Shown here: positions 1 through 8,821 of the stretch, one piece after another
Numbering within the stretch: position 1 is the first letter of the stretch
How the letters are laid out: each line of letters opens with the position of its first letter
DNA from: Nitrospirillum amazonense
GTDB lineage: Bacteria > Pseudomonadota > Alphaproteobacteria > Azospirillales > Azospirillaceae
Direction: 5' to 3'
Assembly: GCF_007828035.1 (NCBI RefSeq)
Contig: NZ_VITV01000010.1
Location: 141,029-205,028, forward strand
Length of the DNA: 64,000 nucleotides
Made by a program: the position numbers and the translations under genes
Notes under the pieces: model-generated
What the model was told of the DNA's origin: nothing
Database searches by the model: none
Seen by the model: the letters and a program-made list of their open reading frames with translations, nothing else

Positions 1-139
1 ATTGTCAGCAGTGCCACGCGCCATGCCCATGGTCCCAGGCCTTTTTCTTGATGTCGGCTTTTCCTGTCCACGCGGGCCCCCGTTTCCCACGGACGCCAGT
101 CTACACCCTGGCGCGGCGTTCTTCTAAGCGCGCCTTCGG
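1..139. other. No gene supported at window start
   Basis: This leading stretch precedes the 3' end of the first gene. A reverse-strand frame of about 31 codons ends near base 10 but has no ATG and no ribosome site. I see no convincing gene, promoter or terminator here. Confidence 0.4.
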
Positions 140-922
140 TCAGGCCATGCCCAGACGCACGCGGCGGGCCAGGGCGTCCAGGTCCGCGCGCCGGGCCAGA
201 ATGGCGGCGTCCAGGGCCGCCACCACGGCGGCGCAGTCGGGCAGGCTGCGCCGGATGGCGAGGGTCCGCACCACCTGGCCCAGGAAGGGGCGCGGGGTAT
301 AGGCCAAGGTGCCGGTCAGGCCGGCGGCGCGGGCCAGATAGCCCATCTGCAGCTCATCATGGACAAAGGCGTCGATACGGCCAGCGGCCAGCATCTTCAG
401 CACGCTGACGGGCTCCGGTACCACCGCCAGCGTGGGGATGGCGTCCATGTGCTCCGTCGCCCAGCCGTTGCCGACGTAGCTGCCCAGACGGAAAGCCGCC
501 AGTTCCTCCAGGCTGCCAACCGACTTGAAACGATCGTCGTCGCGGCGGTGCCAGATGCCGATGTCGCTGGTCATCACCGGCTGCAGGCAGAACTGGACAT
601 AAGCGGCCCGATCGGCTGAGGGCACGGTGCAGAAGCCGTCGGCCTGGCCGGCCCGCACCATGGCCTGGGCACGGCCCCAGGGCATGAGGCTGGTGGTCTG
701 GCTATAGCCGGCGGCCGAGGTCACGATGTCCACATCGTCTTTCAGCAGGCCGGTGGCGTTGCCGTCCGCATCAGCATAGCTGAAGGGCACCACATTATCG
801 GCGTAGACGAAACGCAAGGGCGCCGCCACCGCGCGGGCGGCATACGGCCCTAGGGCCACACCCAAGCCAGCGGAACCAGCCCCCAGCAACAGGGCGCGGC
901 GGTCCATGATGGTGCCACTCAT
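140..922 (-). CDS. Tat-exported solute-binding protein, family 3-like
   Basis: A 260-residue protein with a twin-arginine signal near the N-terminus (DRRALLLGAG, then an Ala-rich stretch ending about residue 34). The mature part reads like the periplasmic amino-acid-binding family (SBP_bac_3): an opening strand followed by a polar PFSYADADG segment, and later a VPEPVSVLKMLAAGRIDAFVHDE stretch typical of the second lobe. It would bind a small polar ligand in the periplasm. No permease or ATPase gene lies beside it, so it may be an orphan receptor. Translation could start at the second Met (base 907), five codons later and right before the twin arginine. Ligand unknown. Confidence 0.75.
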   Translation of the reverse strand: MSGTIMDRRALLLGAGSAGLGVALGPYAARAVAAPLRFVYADNVVPFSYADADGNATGLLKDDVDIVTSAAGYSQTTSLMPWGRAQAMVRAGQADGFCTVPSADRAAYVQFCLQPVMTSDIGIWHRRDDDRFKSVGSLEELAAFRLGSYVGNGWATEHMDAIPTLAVVPEPVSVLKMLAAGRIDAFVHDELQMGYLARAAGLTGTLAYTPRPFLGQVVRTLAIRRSLPDCAAVVAALDAAILARRADLDALARRVRLGMA

Positions 923-1046
923 CTAGCCCCCGCCTGTCCGGTCCTGGACGATCGAAGGTGTCGGGACGTGCGTTAACTAAGGTAGTCTGGAAACGGGTCG
1001 GTTCGTATTTCTAATCCAGACAGGCTACACCAGAGGGGCTGCGGGA

Positions 1047-1078
1047 GAAAGCGCCACCATCGGTAGTGGTGGTGGCGC
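1047..1078 (-). terminator. Stem-loop downstream of nucleoside hydrolase
   Basis: GCGCCACCA (1051-1059) pairs with TGGTGGCGC (1070-1078) around a 10-nt loop. Read on the minus strand the stem is followed by TTTCTC. It sits 10 bases past the nucleoside hydrolase stop codon, so it fits an intrinsic terminator for that operon, although the T tract is short. Confidence 0.55.
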
Positions 1079-1087
1079 CACCCCGGA

Positions 1088-2047
1088 TCAGCGGACGGCG
1101 TCCGTCATCATGCGGACGAAACCTTCGCGGTCAGCGCGCTTGATGACGCGCATGTTGGGCACCTGGGGCACCAGGTCCGGATCGGCATCGGCCGCGTCCG
1201 GCAGGATGGCGGACGAGACGCTGGAATAGCCGCGCGTGAGCGTGCCGGCCGTCTCAACGTCCACCACGCACTCCTCCGCCTCCAGCACCAGGGCCTCATT
1301 CAGGGCGCAGGCGCAGGTCAGGGCGTCGGGATGGATGCTGCCGTCGATGCGCTGGCGTTCACGCGAGAAGGCCAGGCTGTCGCGGTTCACGCGGGTGAAG
1401 AACCGGGAAACAGGCGTGCCCAGGGCCGCGATGGCGTCCAACTCGGCGCTGGTGATGACACCCTCGACCATCGAGCGGGTCCAGGTCAGCAGGCTGGCCT
1501 TGAAGCCGGCGTTGACCACGATCTTGGCGGCTTCGGGATCGACGTAGAAGTTGAACTCGGCCGCGCTGGTGACGTTGCCCACGGCATTGTCGGTGCCGCC
1601 CATGATCCATAAATGCTTGGTGGCCTGGACGATGGCCGGTTCCTTCATCACCGCCAGCGCCAGGTTGGTCAGGGGCGCCTGGGCGATGATGGTGACCTCG
1701 CCGGGGTGGGCGAGGACGGTGTCGATGATGGCATCGACGGCGTGCTTGGCCTCCGGCCGCTGCTTGGCCGGCGGATAATTGGCGTCGCTCATGCCGTCCT
1801 TGCCGAAGACGTAGGCCGCGTCCAGCGGCTTGCGCATCATGGGCAGGCGGGCGCCTCGGTAGACAGGCACCTCGCCGCCGCGGCCAGCGGCCTCCACCGT
1901 GTACAGCGCATTCTCCACGCATTGGTCGAAGGTCACGTTGCCATGGCAGATGGTGATGGCGTCCAGCGTCACCTTGGGATTGCGCAGGGCCAGCAGCAGG
2001 GAAAAGGCGTCATCGCCGGCGGTATCGGTGTCGATCAGAAGGCGCAT
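1088..2047 (-). CDS. Nucleoside hydrolase (IunH/Rih family)
   Basis: A 319-residue cytoplasmic enzyme of the inosine-uridine-preferring hydrolase family, which splits nucleosides to base and ribose. The N-terminal Asp cluster DTDTAGDD (residues 6-13) is the Ca-binding signature. The open frame runs further upstream to 2344, but that extension overlaps the preceding gene and is low-complexity, so I start at the Met directly before RLLIDTDTAGDD. The usual HD(P) motif near the C-terminus appears here as HPDALTCACAL, so the catalytic His context is not standard. It follows the adenosine deaminase gene by 22 bases, which suggests joint nucleoside breakdown. Substrate preference cannot be read from sequence. 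Confidence 0.88.
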   Translation of the reverse strand: MRLLIDTDTAGDDAFSLLLALRNPKVTLDAITICHGNVTFDQCVENALYTVEAAGRGGEVPVYRGARLPMMRKPLDAAYVFGKDGMSDANYPPAKQRPEAKHAVDAIIDTVLAHPGEVTIIAQAPLTNLALAVMKEPAIVQATKHLWIMGGTDNAVGNVTSAAEFNFYVDPEAAKIVVNAGFKASLLTWTRSMVEGVITSAELDAIAALGTPVSRFFTRVNRDSLAFSRERQRIDGSIHPDALTCACALNEALVLEAEECVVDVETAGTLTRGYSSVSSAILPDAADADPDLVPQVPNMRVIKRADREGFVRMMTDAVR

Positions 2048-2069
2048 GGGCGCGGTCTCGCTTCGCTGC

Positions 2070-3803
2070 TCAGGTGGGGGATGGGCCAGGGGATGCGGCG
2101 GTGGTTTTAGGGCCCTGGCCCTGGCCCCACAAGCCGCTTTCGGCCTCGGCGGCCACGGCCGCCTCGAAATCGTGGAAGTCCGCCTCCAGCCGCCATTGCA
2201 GGGCGGCCTTCTGGCTCTGGTCCAGGAAGGCCTGACAGGCGGCGGACGGGCTCGTGCCGGGATGATCGGCGGCGCAGGATGCCACGGGCTGCCCCGGCCC
2301 CGCCCACAGGCTGGCACCCGGCAGGAAGGCATGCTCCAGCCCATTGCGGGAGAAGGCCTTCAGCGTGGCGTAATCCAGGCCATAGGTTCCCGCTGCCCGC
2401 ACATATTCGTGCGTCAGGTCGATGCGCGACACGCCCTCGTCATCGGTGGACAGGGCCAGCGGCACGCCGAAGGCGCGGTAGGCGGTGATGGGATGGTTGC
2501 GGCCCTTCACGCCCAGGATGACGTCGTTGCTGGTCAGGTTGATCTCCACCAGCACGCCCCGGTCGGCCATGGTCTTCAGCACGTGCTGGGCGTCCGTCTC
2601 CTGCCCGATGTCAACGCCGTGGCCGATGCGCTTGGCGCCCGCCACCTCCACCGCCAGGCGGATGTGGTCGCGCAGATCTTCCGGCGGCACCAGGCCCAGT
2701 GCTAATTCGCCGGCGTGCAGCGACAGGTTGGCCGCCGGCATGCGCCGGCCCAGATAACCCAGCAGGCGCATCTGCAGGCCATAGTCCTTCAGCGTCACCG
2801 GGTTGTCCTCCGGCGCCACCAGGTTGACGCCGACGAAGCGCGGGTCGGCGGCTGTCAGGGCATAGCCGTACAGGCTTTGCGCGAACACCTGTGGGGCGGG
2901 CAGCACGCGGATGACCTGGGCCAGATAGCGGATGCTGACGGCGCAGCCCGGCTGGGCGTCCGCCGTGCCACAGCGCAGAATGTGGCGCATCTGGGCTTCC
3001 GCCGCGTCGGTATCGGCCTTCGCGGCGGCGATGATGGCCGGCAGGCCGGGTTCCACCCTGGCGCGCCAGGCGTCGAATGTGGCGGTGTCGCCGGGGATGG
3101 TGCCAGGGGCCGGCGTGCCCAGCGGGACCGCCAAGGCCGCCGCCTTGGACATCCCGTTGGACCACATCAGTTCCAGGTACAGCACGTGGCTGGCGGCGGC
3201 GCGGTTCGCCGCCTCCGCCAGCATCTCGGGCACCCGGGTCTTCAGCGCCGGCTCGAACTTGGCGAAGCTGTCGAAGAAATGGTCGTGCCCGGATTCCGCA
3301 CCCGCCACGAAGTTGCGCATCGACAGGGCGTTGATCAGCCGGTTGTACAGGCCGACGTCGCGCCGCGCGTCGGCCGCCGGCACCAGGCCGCCGGTGCAGG
3401 GGGCTGGCTTCAGCACCAGTGCCTTGGGGTCGATGCACGCCGAGTCCGCCGCCGCCCAGTCCACCATGTTCTCGGCATAGATGCCGCCGCTCATGTGGTT
3501 GTGCAGATCGGCGCCCTTGGGCATGCGGCGCAGGAACATGGCCAGGCGCACCGGGTCGGCGCGCAAGTGGCGGAACAGCGCGGCCGTTCGGGCCTCAGGC
3601 GTCTGGGGGGCTTCGGCCGGGGTGGGGGCAGGGCGACCGGACGCCGGTACGTCGCCATGGTCACCATCGGCGGCGCAGGCAGCCAGAAGCACCAGGCCAC
3701 CGGCCGCCAGAATGGTGCGGATACGCGTCGCCCAGATACGCCCCGTCTGGGTGCGCCCCATCCGGGTGCACCCCGGCCGGGTACGCAATGCCCCCATACT
3801 CAT
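2070..3803 (-). CDS. Adenosine deaminase-family lipoprotein
   Basis: A 577-residue metal-dependent deaminase of the adenosine deaminase/ADGF superfamily. The N-terminus has a hydrophobic segment ending in a lipobox (LAAC, Cys43), so the enzyme is probably a lipid-anchored, exported protein. Metal and catalytic motifs are present: KGADLHNHMSGG (HxH), SLHAGE, RIGHGVDI and LSTDDEG. The length exceeds the roughly 330-350 residues of classic Add because of the export region, an insert-rich N-terminal half and a Pro/Ser tail. Met15 is an alternative start. Inferred role: deaminate adenosine outside the cytoplasm, feeding inosine to the downstream nucleoside hydrolase once imported. Confidence 0.85.
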   Translation of the reverse strand: MSMGALRTRPGCTRMGRTQTGRIWATRIRTILAAGGLVLLAACAADGDHGDVPASGRPAPTPAEAPQTPEARTAALFRHLRADPVRLAMFLRRMPKGADLHNHMSGGIYAENMVDWAAADSACIDPKALVLKPAPCTGGLVPAADARRDVGLYNRLINALSMRNFVAGAESGHDHFFDSFAKFEPALKTRVPEMLAEAANRAAASHVLYLELMWSNGMSKAAALAVPLGTPAPGTIPGDTATFDAWRARVEPGLPAIIAAAKADTDAAEAQMRHILRCGTADAQPGCAVSIRYLAQVIRVLPAPQVFAQSLYGYALTAADPRFVGVNLVAPEDNPVTLKDYGLQMRLLGYLGRRMPAANLSLHAGELALGLVPPEDLRDHIRLAVEVAGAKRIGHGVDIGQETDAQHVLKTMADRGVLVEINLTSNDVILGVKGRNHPITAYRAFGVPLALSTDDEGVSRIDLTHEYVRAAGTYGLDYATLKAFSRNGLEHAFLPGASLWAGPGQPVASCAADHPGTSPSAACQAFLDQSQKAALQWRLEADFHDFEAAVAAEAESGLWGQGQGPKTTAASPGPSPT

Positions 3804-4118
3804 GCCCCTCGCCCCTTGTCATTTCACCCGCCCACGGATGGCGCGCCGCCGGGATGGGTCAGGGTCGGGCCGTCGACACGTCCAGGGGCAGGGGCCACGG
3901 GGCGGATACGCCGTCGCCAGTCCAGGGCATTATGGGCATTGGCGGCCAGTGGTGCCACAGCCCAGATCCGGGAAGACTTTCAAGCCGGGTATGGGTGTCC
4001 GCCATAGCCGCCGGCTATCAAAACGGGATGTTGAACCTTAACCATTGGCCGCTAAACTTCCGGCTGATCAGGGCGCTCCCGTCCCGGGGCGTCTTTCCAG
4101 CCGTCAGGAGATCCCAAG

Positions 4119-4391
4119 GTGCGCGCCCTTTCCGCCCTCACCCTTTGCACCCCGCTTGCCGTTTCGCTGCTGCTGTCCCTGCCTGCGGTTGCCCAGAGCG
4201 CCCCGCCGGCCGATGCCGACAAGAAGGCGGTGATTCAGCAGCAGAAGGAGAATGAGGACGCGGAAACCCTCTGCCGCGTCATCAAGGACAAGGCCGATTA
4301 CGACAAGTGCCTGGAACTGTATTTCTTGGACCAGGACCAGTTTCGCGCCTTCCTCGATGCGCACAAGCCCAAGCCCGCACCCAAGGCCTGA
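4119..4391 (+). CDS. Small secreted protein, unknown function
   Basis: A 90-residue protein beginning at GTG with an AGGAG ribosome site 8 nt upstream (4106-4110). Residues 1-26 form a clear Sec signal peptide ending VAQS/A. The mature part is charged and helical, with two cysteines (ETLCRVIKDKADYDKCLELYF) spaced so that a disulfide or metal site is possible, and a Lys/Pro tail. I do not recognise the family. It is convergent with the TonB receptor gene across a shared hairpin. Confidence 0.65.
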   Translation: MRALSALTLCTPLAVSLLLSLPAVAQSAPPADADKKAVIQQQKENEDAETLCRVIKDKADYDKCLELYFLDQDQFRAFLDAHKPKPAPKA

Positions 4392-4414
4392 GGAGCCCAA
4401 AGCCTGAGGAAAAG

Positions 4415-4457
4415 GAGACGACCGCCCCGGTGAACTCGCGGGGGCGGCCGTCGTCTC
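4415..4457. terminator. Bidirectional terminator-like hairpin
   Basis: GAGACGACCGCCCC (4415-4428) pairs with GGGGCGGCCGTCGTCTC (4441-4457) apart from a 3-nt bulge, loop of 12 nt. It lies between two convergent genes (ending at 4391 and 4468). There is no long T tract on either side, so its strength as an intrinsic terminator is uncertain. Confidence 0.55.
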
Positions 4458-4467
4458 ATTGACCGCC

Positions 4468-6942
4468 TTAGAACTTGTAGCTGACGCGGCCGTAGTAGAA
4501 CGCCCCGTTGAAGCCGAAGGGTGAGTAGTTGCTGTAGGGATAGATGCCGCTCGTGCTGTTGGCGGCGATGACCTTGTCGGGATAGACGTCGAACACGTTG
4601 TCCGCCCCTATGGTCACGCCGATGGCATCCGTCACCTGATAGCTGATGGCGATGTCGGTGATCCACTTGGCCCCATAGGTCTGGTCCAGCGCCGGGTTGC
4701 TGCTGTCCAGTGAGGTGGTGCTGCCATAGCGGGTGGTGCGCACCGTGGTCGACAGCTTGTCCCAGTCGTACGTTGCCGCCAGGTTCAGCTTGTTCTTGGG
4801 CTGGCCCTTCTCGATGCGGCCCTTTTCCGACCGGCCGAAGCGGAAGACGGTACTCCCCAGGCTGGCCAACTGCGACGGATTGCCTTCCACCCGCGTCACT
4901 TCCGTGTCGTTCAGGTTCAGGCCGGCGGTCAGCGACAGGCTGCCCACGTCGCCCAGGTCGATGGCATAGCGGCCGACGATATCCACACCCCGGGTGCGGG
5001 TGTCGACGGCGTTGGTGAAGAAGCGGCCGCCGCCAATGCCGGTGACGCCGTTGGCCGCCAGCAGTCGCACCACCGCCGCGCCCGTCAGGTTTTCCGACAG
5101 CACGATGCGGTCATCGATATCAATCTGGTAGAAATCCACAGTGGCATAGAAGTTGTCCGTGGGGCGGAACACCAGGCCGGCGCTGTAGTTGGTGGACTTC
5201 TCCGGCTTCAGCGGCTCGGCACCCAAGGCCTTCGCTGCCGGGTCCGTCACCGGGAAGGTGCGGACGTCATAGGGCACGCTGTTGATGAACACCGTGCTGG
5301 TGGCGGAATAGTGCGATTGGGCCAAGGATGGCGCGCGGAAGCCGGTGCTGATGGCACCACGCACGGACAGGGCCGAGATCAGGTCGTACTTGGCCGACAG
5401 CTCGCCGTTGGTGGTGTCGCCGAAGTCGCTGTAATGCTCGTAGCGGCCGGCCAGGTTCACCAGGAAGTCGGGCGTCAGCTTGGTTTCCAGCTCGGCATAG
5501 GTGCCGACGCTGCCCCGGCTGTTGGTGCCGGCGTCGGCCGGCTCGAAGCCGGGGAAGACCTGGGCGCCCGGGGCGGCCACCGTGCCCCTGGATGGGCCGT
5601 CCAGCACCGGCACGCCGCCGTTGATGTAGCTGGCGGGTTCGCCGGCCTTGATCGTGTAATCCTCGCGCCGCACCTCAGTGCCTACGGCGATGGACAGCGT
5701 GTCGGGCAGGAAGCCGATGTGGGCCAGCTTACGCACATCCAGGTTGCCCACCAGCTCGTCCGACACCAGCTCGCCAGCGTGGAAGTCGCGCGGGCTGGCC
5801 GTGCCCAGCGACACGTTGACGGAATTCTCCACGCCATAGTCGAAGCGGTTGCGGCCGTAATCGACGCTCAGGTCGTAGGTCCACGCGTCCGGCAGGTCGC
5901 CGCGCACACCCACCGTGGTCGACAGGTCCAACTGCTTGGACGTGATGTAGGGCAGATAGCCGTCTGGCGTCAGGGTCCGCACCGTGCGCACGTCCTGCGC
6001 CCGGCGAAAGAAACCGGCGCTCTGCCCGTCGCGCTGGCCCAAGCTGGCGAAGGCGTAGATCTCCGCCTTGTCGTTCACCGGCAGGCTGGCGTTCAGGAAA
6101 AGGTTGTATTCCTTGTCCAGCGGATCGCCGAAGCGGCTGTCGTGGCGGTCGAAGGTGGCCTCGCGCGGGTCACCGGCCGTCAGGTATTGCTGGCGCGGGT
6201 CGTCGCCGGACCGGTCCGTGGGCCGCGACCGGTGGGCCTCCGCCGACAGGGTGACATAGCCGTTGCGGGGCAGGGGCAGGCCGACATTGGCCTCCACCCG
6301 ACCGGTCTGGCCGTCGCCGGCGCCGTACTCACCATATTCCACGGCGGCGCTGCCGCCGCTGTCCTGACCCTTCAGACGGATGTTGATGACGCCGGCGATG
6401 GCGTCGGACCCATATTGGGCGGCGGCGCCGTCGCGCAGCACCTCGATCTTCTCGATGGCGATGGACGGGATGGTGTTCAGGTCCACGGCGTCGGACCCGC
6501 GGCCCACGCTGCCGTTCAGGTTCAGCACGGCGCTGACGTGGCGGCGCTTGCCATTGACCAGCACCAGGGTTTGGTCGGGGCTCAGGCCCCGCAGGGTGGC
6601 CGGGCGCACATGGTCGGTGCCGTCGGTGTTGGCTGGCTGGGGAAAGTTAAAGCTGGGCACCAGGGCGCGCAACATCTGGGTGGTCTGGACCAGGCCGGTC
6701 TTTTCCAGTTCATCCACCGGCAGCACGTCGATGGGCACGGGGGAGGAGGCGACGGTGCGGTCGCTGCGCCGCGTGCCGGTCACCACCACCTCGTCCAGGT
6801 CGCTCAAGGCGGCATTGTTTTGCGGCGCGGGATCGGCCGCCTGGGCGTTCGGGATGAATAAGGGGGCGGCCAGGATCAACGCCAGCGCGGTGGCGGCCCG
6901 GCGCTGCTTGCCCTGGGGCAGGGACCTTGAGGAAACGGTCAT
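4468..6942 (-). CDS. TonB-dependent outer-membrane receptor
   Basis: 824 residues. A signal peptide ends at AQA (about residue 35). The TonB-box-like segment DEVVVTGTRR follows, then a plug domain (LVQTTQMLRALVPSFNFPQPANTDG; TLRGLSPDQTLVLVNGKRRH; DAVDLNTIPSIAIEKIEVLRDGAAAQYGSDAIAGVINI) and a 22-strand barrel ending in the aromatic FYYGRVSYKF terminus. The family imports siderophores, vitamin B12, sugars or other large solutes; the ligand is not evident. The adenosine deaminase and hydrolase genes nearby might hint at nucleosides, but this is weak. Confidence 0.92.
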   Translation of the reverse strand: MTVSSRSLPQGKQRRAATALALILAAPLFIPNAQAADPAPQNNAALSDLDEVVVTGTRRSDRTVASSPVPIDVLPVDELEKTGLVQTTQMLRALVPSFNFPQPANTDGTDHVRPATLRGLSPDQTLVLVNGKRRHVSAVLNLNGSVGRGSDAVDLNTIPSIAIEKIEVLRDGAAAQYGSDAIAGVINIRLKGQDSGGSAAVEYGEYGAGDGQTGRVEANVGLPLPRNGYVTLSAEAHRSRPTDRSGDDPRQQYLTAGDPREATFDRHDSRFGDPLDKEYNLFLNASLPVNDKAEIYAFASLGQRDGQSAGFFRRAQDVRTVRTLTPDGYLPYITSKQLDLSTTVGVRGDLPDAWTYDLSVDYGRNRFDYGVENSVNVSLGTASPRDFHAGELVSDELVGNLDVRKLAHIGFLPDTLSIAVGTEVRREDYTIKAGEPASYINGGVPVLDGPSRGTVAAPGAQVFPGFEPADAGTNSRGSVGTYAELETKLTPDFLVNLAGRYEHYSDFGDTTNGELSAKYDLISALSVRGAISTGFRAPSLAQSHYSATSTVFINSVPYDVRTFPVTDPAAKALGAEPLKPEKSTNYSAGLVFRPTDNFYATVDFYQIDIDDRIVLSENLTGAAVVRLLAANGVTGIGGGRFFTNAVDTRTRGVDIVGRYAIDLGDVGSLSLTAGLNLNDTEVTRVEGNPSQLASLGSTVFRFGRSEKGRIEKGQPKNKLNLAATYDWDKLSTTVRTTRYGSTTSLDSSNPALDQTYGAKWITDIAISYQVTDAIGVTIGADNVFDVYPDKVIAANSTSGIYPYSNYSPFGFNGAFYYGRVSYKF

Positions 6943-7285
6943 GGATGAAGGCTCCCAATGGGGTGTCGCCGTCCGCCATCAGGATGACGGACATGAACAA
7001 CGCTTTTTTTGTGTTCAAATTTTTATTCAACATACGATGGAAACATGGCGCAGATCGTCGCAGTCCCGCAAGCGCCGACCTGGAATGGAGCGCGGCGGGG
7101 TGCCATGCCAGAATTGTATAGATAGCGTGGCGTTTGGCTAATCTATGGCCTGCCCAATTTCACGGTACCTCTAATGTGGTATGTAAGCCAAACGTCGCTT
7201 GACAGCGGGGGTGGACGCCATTGAGCATGGGGATCAATTTGCGGTCCCCTTGGGCTCGCCCCACCGGCGCCGGGTAGGAACACCC
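6943..7285. other. Divergent intergenic region with 9-bp inverted repeat
   Basis: 343 bases separate the TonB receptor and the FAD/NAD(P) protein, transcribed away from each other. CGTTTGGCT (7131-7139) and AGCCAAACG (7186-7194) form a perfect inverted repeat with a 46-bp spacer. An AT-rich TATACAAT on the minus strand near 7117 could be a -10 for the receptor gene. The receptor leader contains a T7 run near 7005. No gene is supported inside. Confidence 0.5.
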
Positions 7286-8713
7286 ATGACGACACGGCCG
7301 ACCATCGCCATCATCGGCGCGGGCTTCAGCGGTTCTTTGCTGGCCTTGCACCTCCTGTCCCGCGGGGCCGACTGTCCCCGCATCCTGTTGATCGAACGCG
7401 CCTCCGACTTCGGTCGGGGGCTGGCCTACGCCACCGGCAATCCCGCCCATCTGCTGAACGTTCGGGCCGGGAACATGAGCGCGTTCCCCGACCAGCCGGA
7501 ACATTTCCTGGCCTGGCTGCGCCAGCAGGGCGATGCGGTGCCGGGGGCGGCCGGCGCCGGCCCCGCCAGTTTCGTCGCGCGCCAGACCTACGGCCATTAC
7601 CTGCAAAAGCTGATCTCGGACGCCGCCAAGCAGTCACGCTCCGCCGGTCGCCTCATCCTGGTGCCGGATACGGCCGTGGCCCTGCGGCACGAGGGCGGGC
7701 GCATGGTGGTGCGCCTGGACGTGGGCCGGGAATACAAGCTGGACGCGGCCGTGCTGGCCATCGGCAATTTCCCGCCGCAGCCGCCGCACCTATTCGACGG
7801 CGCCTTTTTCCGGTCCAGCCGCTTCCACCCCGATCCCTGGGCACCCAGCGTGGCACGCGACATCGGCGTGCGCGACAGTGTGCTGGTGGTGGGCACTGGC
7901 CTCACCATGGTCGACACGGTGCTGTCCCTGCGGGCGCGCGGCCATCAGGGGCAGATCGTGGCGCTGTCGCGCCGTGGCCTGCTGCCTCGCCGGCATACGG
8001 ACGCCGTGCCCCACGTGGTGCCGCCGCCGCCGGATATGCCCACCTCCCTCTCCCGCGCGCTGGCCCATGTGCGCCGCCTGGTGCGGCAGGAACAGGCGGC
8101 GGGGCGCGCTTGGCAGCCGGTGATCGACAGCTTGCGTCCGCGCACGGTGGCCTATTGGCAGGCCCTGCCCTTAGGCGAGAAGAAGCGTTTCCTGCGCCAC
8201 CTACGCCCTTGGTGGGACGTGCACCGCCACCGCCTGGCGCCCGCCGTCGCCACCCAGCTGACGGCCCTGCAGGCCACGGGTGCGCTGATCGTCACCGCCG
8301 GGCGGCTGCAATCCATTGAGGAGGTGCCGGACGCCCTGCAGGGCCGGGTGCGCGTGACCTACCGTCCCCGGAACGAGGATGGCGACATCACCTTCCCGGT
8401 CGACCAGGTCATCAACTGCTCCGGCCCGGCGTGCGACATCCTGCGGGTGACCGATCCGCTGGTGCGCGACCTGCTGGCCCAGGGCACCATCCGCCCCGAC
8501 CCCCTGCACCTGGGCCTGGACGTGGACGCCGAGGCGCGGGTGCTGGATGCCGGCGGCCGGCCGGTTCCCGGGCTGTACGCCATCGGCCCGGTCACGCGTG
8601 GCACCTTCTGGGAAATGACGGCCGTGCCCGACATCCGCATGCAGGCGGCCACCCTGGCCCAGCACATCGGCGCCTATATCGACCGCCATGCCAAGGTGGC
8701 GGTGGAGGCCTGA
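7286..8713 (+). CDS. FAD/NAD(P)-binding protein (NAD_binding_9-like)
   Basis: 475 residues from the ATG preceded by a TAGGAA ribosome site; the frame extends upstream but without homology-like sequence. The N-terminus has the dinucleotide signature IAIIGAGFSGSLLALHL and then FGRGLAYATGNPAHLLNVRAGNMSAF, typical of the YdhS-like FAD/NAD(P)-binding group. A second nucleotide motif is VLVVGTGLTMVDTVLSL, and near the C-terminus PGLYAIGPVTRGTFWEMTAVPDIR. The family contains predicted flavin oxidoreductases or hydroxylases of largely unknown substrate. It stands alone, divergent from the TonB receptor. Confidence 0.82.
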   Translation: MTTRPTIAIIGAGFSGSLLALHLLSRGADCPRILLIERASDFGRGLAYATGNPAHLLNVRAGNMSAFPDQPEHFLAWLRQQGDAVPGAAGAGPASFVARQTYGHYLQKLISDAAKQSRSAGRLILVPDTAVALRHEGGRMVVRLDVGREYKLDAAVLAIGNFPPQPPHLFDGAFFRSSRFHPDPWAPSVARDIGVRDSVLVVGTGLTMVDTVLSLRARGHQGQIVALSRRGLLPRRHTDAVPHVVPPPPDMPTSLSRALAHVRRLVRQEQAAGRAWQPVIDSLRPRTVAYWQALPLGEKKRFLRHLRPWWDVHRHRLAPAVATQLTALQATGALIVTAGRLQSIEEVPDALQGRVRVTYRPRNEDGDITFPVDQVINCSGPACDILRVTDPLVRDLLAQGTIRPDPLHLGLDVDAEARVLDAGGRPVPGLYAIGPVTRGTFWEMTAVPDIRMQAATLAQHIGAYIDRHAKVAVEA

Positions 8714-8763
8714 CGCAGATTTTCCCGGCCCCTTGTCGAAGTCGGGGAAGGTGGAATTATATG

Positions 8764-8802
8764 CAGCGGTGGTTGGACCGCTCACGGCTCAGCCCGTTTT
8801 TC
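8764..8802 (+). terminator. Possible terminator after FAD protein
   Basis: AGCGGT (8765-8770) and ACCGCT (8777-8782) form a perfect 6-bp stem. A second short self-complementary stretch (ACGGCTCAGCCCGT) runs directly into TTTTT. Lies between the FAD/NAD(P) gene and the EAL gene. Confidence 0.35.
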
Positions 8803-8821
8803 GTCATGAAAGAGTCCGTCC

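Noticed and set aside
8..107. Short reverse-strand frame ending in HGHGAWHC
   Set aside because: No start codon or ribosome site and too short to support.
2048..2344. N-terminal extension of the nucleoside hydrolase frame
   Set aside because: Overlaps the adenosine deaminase gene and encodes Pro/Arg-rich sequence without family similarity.
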